NCBI GenBank assembly: GCA_964036195.1
Contig: OZ038452.1
Location: 29,461,785-29,525,784 of the forward strand
Reading direction: 5' to 3'
From: Sphaerolaimus hirsutus
Lineage: Eukaryota > Nematoda > Chromadorea > Monhysterida > Sphaerolaimidae
Length of the DNA: 64,000 nucleotides
Below are positions 59,481-64,000 of the stretch, piece by piece; position 1 is the first letter of the stretch; each line of letters opens with the position of its first letter. The notes below the pieces were generated by a model. The model was not told the DNA's origin, ran no database searches, and saw only the letters and a list, made by a program, of their open reading frames with translations. The position numbers and the translations under genes were made by a program.

Positions 59481-60673
59481 ATGGCTAAAAAGTTACATTT
59501 CGCCCTAATAACTCTACTTCTAATCCTGCACAATACCAACGCCCTACCAGAGGCCAAACCGGATGAATTTGACATGGAAAATTTGGAGGACATTTTGCAA
59601 AATTTGGATGAAATTGACAAAAAAACGTTCAGTGAGGAAGATAATGATGATGGCAGGGAGCCAGCTGTGGCCAGGGGAAATTGGGCCAGGGATTGGCCAG
59701 GTTTGTTCCACCGGGGGCAGTCCCGCACCCTGTCTGTGACTTGTCAAGTAAAGTGTCAAATGTCATGTAAAATTTGGATTGAAATTTAAAAATGGGTTTT
59801 TATTGAACTTTTGTGCGAGTTTGACAAATTTGTCAAAACTCAAAAACTCTATAAAAAAATTCAAATTTTCGTTTGTTATCCCCATCCCAATTCAAAGCTT
59901 GCTGAGGAGCTGAGGAACGACGTTCAAATCAAAAAGAGTTTAATCATGTTGCTAATAAAGTTGCAGTGTTGAAAAAATATTGCGGTATGCGCAGCGCAAT
60001 GTACAAAGCTGGTATGAAGTAAAATTTATATGTGTGCAATTATGCGTAGTGTTACTCGTCAGCAGGCGATAAATTGGGATGGGAACCAGTTTTCATTTTG
60101 AAACCATGAAAACTAGTCTGTGTGGCGCCATTACTGTAAATCCTCGAATAAATCGCCAGGAGGGTTATATTTTTCAACAAACGTTTTTGACTGGGGGGGT
60201 TATTCGAGGAGGGGGGTCATTCGAGATAATTCGAAGATGAATGTATTGTATCAATGCGATTAAATTACTCTATTTACTCAAATATTTCCCCCCCTTGAAT
60301 AATTCCCCGCTGTTAGACGGATGAGGGAAAATATAATACCCCTAGAAAAATTCCACCCTTTTAATAATCCTTCCTCGAACAGCCCCCTCCAAAAGTCTGA
60401 CGAAAAGATAATTTCCTGAACTATGGGAATAATTCCTGGGAAATATTCCTGTAAATACGGTAGTTGAATGCGACATGCAATTTCTATTGAGAATACTTCA
60501 TAGAAGCTCGCAAACCAATTTCATAAATCCAACAAACATGGTAAAATTGACCCACACCTACAGAAGCGCCGGACGCGTGCTACCACAAAGTGTGCGCCTG
60601 GGGCCAGGAATGCCACACTGACCAAAATGGTGCCGCCTACTGCGCCTGCATGGACAGGTGCCCGCCCATCGTG
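59481..60673 (+). CDS. SPARC: SPARC/osteonectin-like secreted matrix protein, first two exons (gene runs into gap)
   Basis: Exon 1 (59481-59700) starts at an ATG preceded by an A-rich stretch and encodes a signal peptide (MAKKLHFALITLLLIL..., cleavage near residue 21) and an acidic segment (LPEAKPDEFDMENLEDIL, EEDNDDGRE). It ends in phase 1 at a GT donor. Exon 2 (60564-60673) follows a CAG acceptor in the matching phase and encodes a follistatin-like cysteine module, C-x4-C-x5-C-x9-C-x-C-x3-C (residues 79-106), ending before a GTACGT donor. Signal peptide, short acidic domain and FOLN/Kazal start in this order are the N-terminal half of SPARC, a collagen- and calcium-binding extracellular protein. 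The Kazal rest and the EF-hand EC domain must lie in the 200-N gap or beyond 64 kb. Another follistatin-domain secreted protein is possible. Confidence 0.82.
59713..59800. mobile_element. Left end of a family 1 MITE in SPARC intron 1
   Basis: GGGGGCAGTCCCGCACCCTG followed by TCAAGTAAAGTGTCAAATG; no right end found. Starts 13 bp after the exon donor, reverse orientation. Confidence 0.6.
60132..60465. mobile_element. TCGAATAA/CCCCCC elements in SPARC intron 1
   Basis: Two neighbouring partial members: GTAAATCCTCGAATAAATCG with GGGGGGTTATTCGAG (60135-60235) and TATTTCCCCCCCTTGAATAA to TGTAAATACGGTA (60283-60463). Confidence 0.5.
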
Positions 60674-60711
60674 GTACGTGTGGTTCCGGGCTGGTTTTGT
60701 GGTAGGGCCAC

Positions 60712-60911
60712 NNNNNNNNNNNNNNNNNNNNNNNNNNNNNNNNNNNNNNNNNNNNNNNNNNNNNNNNNNNNNNNNNNNNNNNNNNNNNNNNNNNNNNNNN
60801 NNNNNNNNNNNNNNNNNNNNNNNNNNNNNNNNNNNNNNNNNNNNNNNNNNNNNNNNNNNNNNNNNNNNNNNNNNNNNNNNNNNNNNNNNNNNNNNNNNNN
60901 NNNNNNNNNNN
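60712..60911. other. Assembly gap, 200 N
   Basis: Exactly 200 N. It begins 38 bp after SPARC exon 2 and ends at the edge of the right duplication arm, so the join there is unproven. Confidence 0.95.
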
Positions 60912-61473
60912 TTAGTAAAAATATCTTTTATTTTTTATCTGTTTTGACATTTTACATGACATTTGACACTTGTCTTTACATTTTACAGGATGCGGTACTG
61001 TCACCAGGACCAGAAATTAATAGATAGAAATTTATTAACAACCATTCTTGTAAGCTAAATATCACCATTTTATCGTAACGAATTTTTCTCCGATAATTTC
61101 CGCCACACTAAAACATTTTCGTTCCACTTTTTTGACCCTCAGAACTTCTGTGACATATTTAAATATATTTATATGAGTTACCCCACATTTCTCAAAATCG
61201 TGACACGCCGGTGCAACCGCCGGCATTTGTCTTGTGTTGAGCAACAAAAATGTTCAGAGTCAAATTTCGGGAACTCACATTTGACAGTTTTTGAACAATC
61301 CATTTTCATCTTTCTATTTATTTTTAACGAGATAAATACGAATAGAATATTATGTGAAGGAATAAAGGCTATATTTATGGTGAAAATAAAAATGGAATGA
61401 TATGGAAACGAGATATATAAATGGCAGAAAGAAATGATCGAGATCCTTGAATATACTCCTCGGACAGCACGCT

Positions 61474-62017
61474 TAGCATTGAAAAAAATCGCTGGAGATT
61501 TATATTCAAAAAATCTCAGAAAATATAAGAAAATATAAGATTTTCTGAGATTTATATTTTTTCACGATTTTCTAAAGAGATTTGATTATATTTTCATTTT
61601 GAAAGATTTCTGAGATTTTTTAAAATATCAGAAAATCTCTCAAATTCTGATATTTATATTTTTCCAGGTTTTTTGAGAGAAATTTATTTATGTTTTTTCT
61701 GGAAATTATATACTTACGACAATTTCTGACGAAATAATAAAACCCCCCCTCGAATAAACCCCCCTCAAATTTTGCTGGCGAAAAAATAAACCCCCATGGG
61801 GTATTTCGAGGTAATACGGTATACATCATGTACATTGCATACATCATGTACATAATTCCAGACGGGGGTATTTCGAGGGGAGGGTCTATTTTTTCCCCAG
61901 CTCAAAAACACTTGGGGTTATTTCGAGGGGGGGGGGGGGGGTAATTCAAGGGGGGGGGTAAATCGAGGAAATACGGTAATTATATTTTCCAAAAATTGAT
62001 GATTTTCTTCAATGCTA
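61474..62017. mobile_element. hAT-like element TAGCATTGAAAAAA in the right arm
   Basis: Same site as 53080-55085 in mirror. It carries its own insertion of TACCGTATTACCTCGAAATA-family sequence (about 61690-61979). Confidence 0.7.
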
Positions 62018-62207
62018 TGCACGATATGCCTTTTTCTTCAGGAAACACTCTATCATGACATCATCGTTAATAAAATCAAGCTAGTTAGAAAGAAAGTCAG
62101 TAAAAACATTGTCGCTTGCACGCGACTCCGCCTTTTTTCTTTTTGAAAAGTTTTTCTTTTTTTTGTGGAAGTTAATTTGGACGCATTCTTTGCGGTCCGT
62201 TGAGTAA
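62018..62207. mobile_element. TACTCGGCGGACCGC-type element, right-arm copy
   Basis: AAACACTCTATCATGACATC at left and TTTGCGGTCCGTTGAGTA at right; mirror of 52892-53079. Inserted before the duplication. Confidence 0.6.
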
Positions 62208-63626
62208 AGGAATGAAAAAGTGAAAATGACCTTTTAGAGATCAAAATACCTGAGCAAAGTGACTAGAAAGATGAATAAAAAAACAAAAAGAACATAAGGT
62301 ACATTGAATGACTTTAAAAATCCACTGACTGATTAGGTAGATAACAAGATTGTTTGAGACATTGTGATGCATATATATTTATATATCACTTTCACAGCTT
62401 GTTTTTTTGCAACTACATTTCTAATGGAGTGTTGATTTTTAAACTCATGGTGTGTCAGTTATGAAGTTATGAATTTGATCATACGAGGAAAGTGACATAT
62501 CCATAGAAAAATTCACTGTAACTCAATATGTAAATTCCACAAGCAGATTAGTGACAATAAAAGTGGTAAGTTGTGGGTAAAGTTTTAAAATATGTAAAGC
62601 AACAAGTGAACTTGTTAATGACAACTTCTTTTAGTGACAAGTTAATCTGTACTTGAGTTTAGTTTGAGTTGCCACTTTTGAGTTGTCAGCCGGTTATAAC
62701 TCTACTCATTAGTCCACTTGAATTGTAATTTGGTACTCTGCTTAGGTACTGTACTCCAGTGACTCCAGTGACTCTGCACGCTCAGGTATTCATGTCTCAC
62801 GTTGGAACAGTGCCAATAACAATTAAAGCATGAGATTCTTGTAATAATATTTCAAAAATTATTGTTGTGTATATTTTAATGTAAAACATATAACAGCAAT
62901 GAATTTCTTTCATTTTTTTTTAAATTGCATGCCTGAAGTCACTGGAGTGTATGAATCTGCACGCTTCACACCATGATCACTTCACAAGCACTGCATGAAC
63001 AATCATTTTTGTGTGAAAGATAGTTCAAGCTTGAGTCACTGTCCGGATGGAACGTTGGAATCTGAAAATTGTATAAAAAATAAACAAATGATTCGGGGAT
63101 TTTTTAAATGAAACTCGTGGCTTAGGATAGAGGTTCTTTTCAATTTTTACCATTTCACAGGGAAGCATAGGCCATTTCTGGCAAAATTTTGACCCTCGCA
63201 GGGGTTGGATAGATGGCAAATAGATCCTCCCTACAGATAGCTAGCTGAAAAAGCTGAAAAAGCTAAAAATGTTGCCTCATGATAGATAGCTGGGCAAATC
63301 GGGGGTAGGTTACCTCACCACCAACCTAATAGCTCACTGGAGACCACCTGTGTAAAGGTGAATACATACAGCCTAGTAGAGGTAAATACTACTGTGTTCA
63401 GAGGAAATTGCAATATATCTACTCAGTACTCAAGTATATAATTTTTTAGTAAATGTAAATACATTTGAACAACTATGCTGCACTGTTAAAAACTCAATGT
63501 CAGCTTGCTGCCACAAAGTGACAACTTGCTGCCACAAACTGACAACTTGCTGCCACAAACTGACAACTTGCTTCCAACTTGCTGCCACATGCTGACAACT
63601 TCCTGGCAAATCTAAACAAGGTATTG

Positions 63627-63803
63627 TCAGCATGTTGGAAGTGAGTTGCCAGAGGCTTTTGTTTCCCTGTGCCTTTTAATTTTTAGCATTTTTTTGGATA
63701 GACAGCAACTCACAGATTGCATTCTTGTACCTGCAGTTTTTTGGCTATCATCAAATTTGATCACTGCACTAGTTCCATTTGAAAAACTTTCATCAAGTTT
63801 AAA
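63627..63803 (-). CDS. Second copy of the receptor's last coding exon (inverted), gene continues beyond window
   Basis: Reading the minus strand, a CCCCAG acceptor is followed by FKLDESFSNGTSAVIKF and onward to CCLSKK, essentially identical to the last exon of the receptor at 51367. Here a run of seven A (six in the other copy) keeps the frame open for 20 more residues, ending ASGNSLPTC then TGA at 63627. The intron upstream (63804 to the window end) matches receptor intron 11. This suggests a second receptor gene on the minus strand starting beyond 64 kb, tail-to-tail with the first. Confidence 0.55.
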   Translation of the reverse strand, partial: FKLDESFSNGTSAVIKFDDSQKTAGTRMQSVSCCLSKKMLKIKRHRETKASGNSLPTC

Positions 63804-64000
63804 CTGGGGCCAACTCTACAAGTGGACAAGCAGCAAGAAAAATTGCAAGTGTTCAGTCAGATATGTTGATAAGTCAAGTGTAAAGCCGACTTACTAGTCT
63901 GTAATATACCTGTCTGTCAAACACTTAAAAGTTTACTTGTTCTTGACTATTATTTTGTTCAACACTTGCCACTTTCCCTGTCACTACTGCACTTGTGGAA

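Larger units (their letters stand above)
60911..64000. repeat. Right arm of the large inverted duplication
   Basis: Reverse complement of 51161-55665. Carries a copy of the last receptor exon (63627-63803, minus) and of its 3' flank. Copy-specific differences include 63190-63480, absent on the left, and fewer tandem units at 63495-63605. Confidence 0.85.

Overview
The window is eukaryotic, AT-rich and intron-rich, and it encodes animal-specific genes: an osteonectin/SPARC protein, a rhodopsin-class receptor and an MBOAT lysophospholipid acyltransferase. Coding exons are only a few per cent of the sequence. Most of the rest is short non-autonomous DNA transposons, often nested in each other. 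I read it as a scaffold from an invertebrate metazoan (two fixed 200-N gaps). I cannot place the phylum from sequence alone.

Layout. (1) 2.1-12.2 kb, plus strand: a complete seven-exon SCO1 copper chaperone gene whose introns are packed with hAT-like elements. (2) 12.2-30.2 kb: repeat-rich, with only weak candidate exons on the minus strand at 12.9-15.3 kb. (3) 30.4-34.7 kb, minus strand: the C-terminal eight exons of an LPCAT3/MBOAT5-type acyltransferase; its 5' exons were not found and may lie in or beyond the gap at 36.2 kb. (4) 35-42 kb: repeats. (5) 42.4-51.5 kb, plus strand: a 12-exon divergent rhodopsin-class GPCR of about 792 residues; all exon phases join. (6) 51.2-64.0 kb: a large inverted duplication. 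The last receptor exon and its 3' flank reappear in reverse at the right edge, so a second receptor copy probably lies tail-to-tail beyond the window. The first two exons of a SPARC gene (59.5-60.7 kb, plus) sit between the arms.

The most interesting signal is a family of roughly 90-225 bp palindromic elements with ends GTGCCAATCCC and GGGATTGCCCC and short target duplications starting CAG, CTG or CAT. One copy inserted at CAGG(T) is, base for base, the last intron of the acyltransferase gene: the duplicated target supplies both splice sites. A second copy sits inside what was a continuous coding exon of the receptor and now appears to be spliced out with a shifted acceptor. A third intron (last of the receptor) is bounded by an element of a related family. 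These look like introners, DNA transposons that create introns. The four recognised genes have unrelated housekeeping or signalling roles (cytochrome oxidase assembly, phospholipid remodelling, receptor signalling, extracellular matrix); I see no operon-like link between them.
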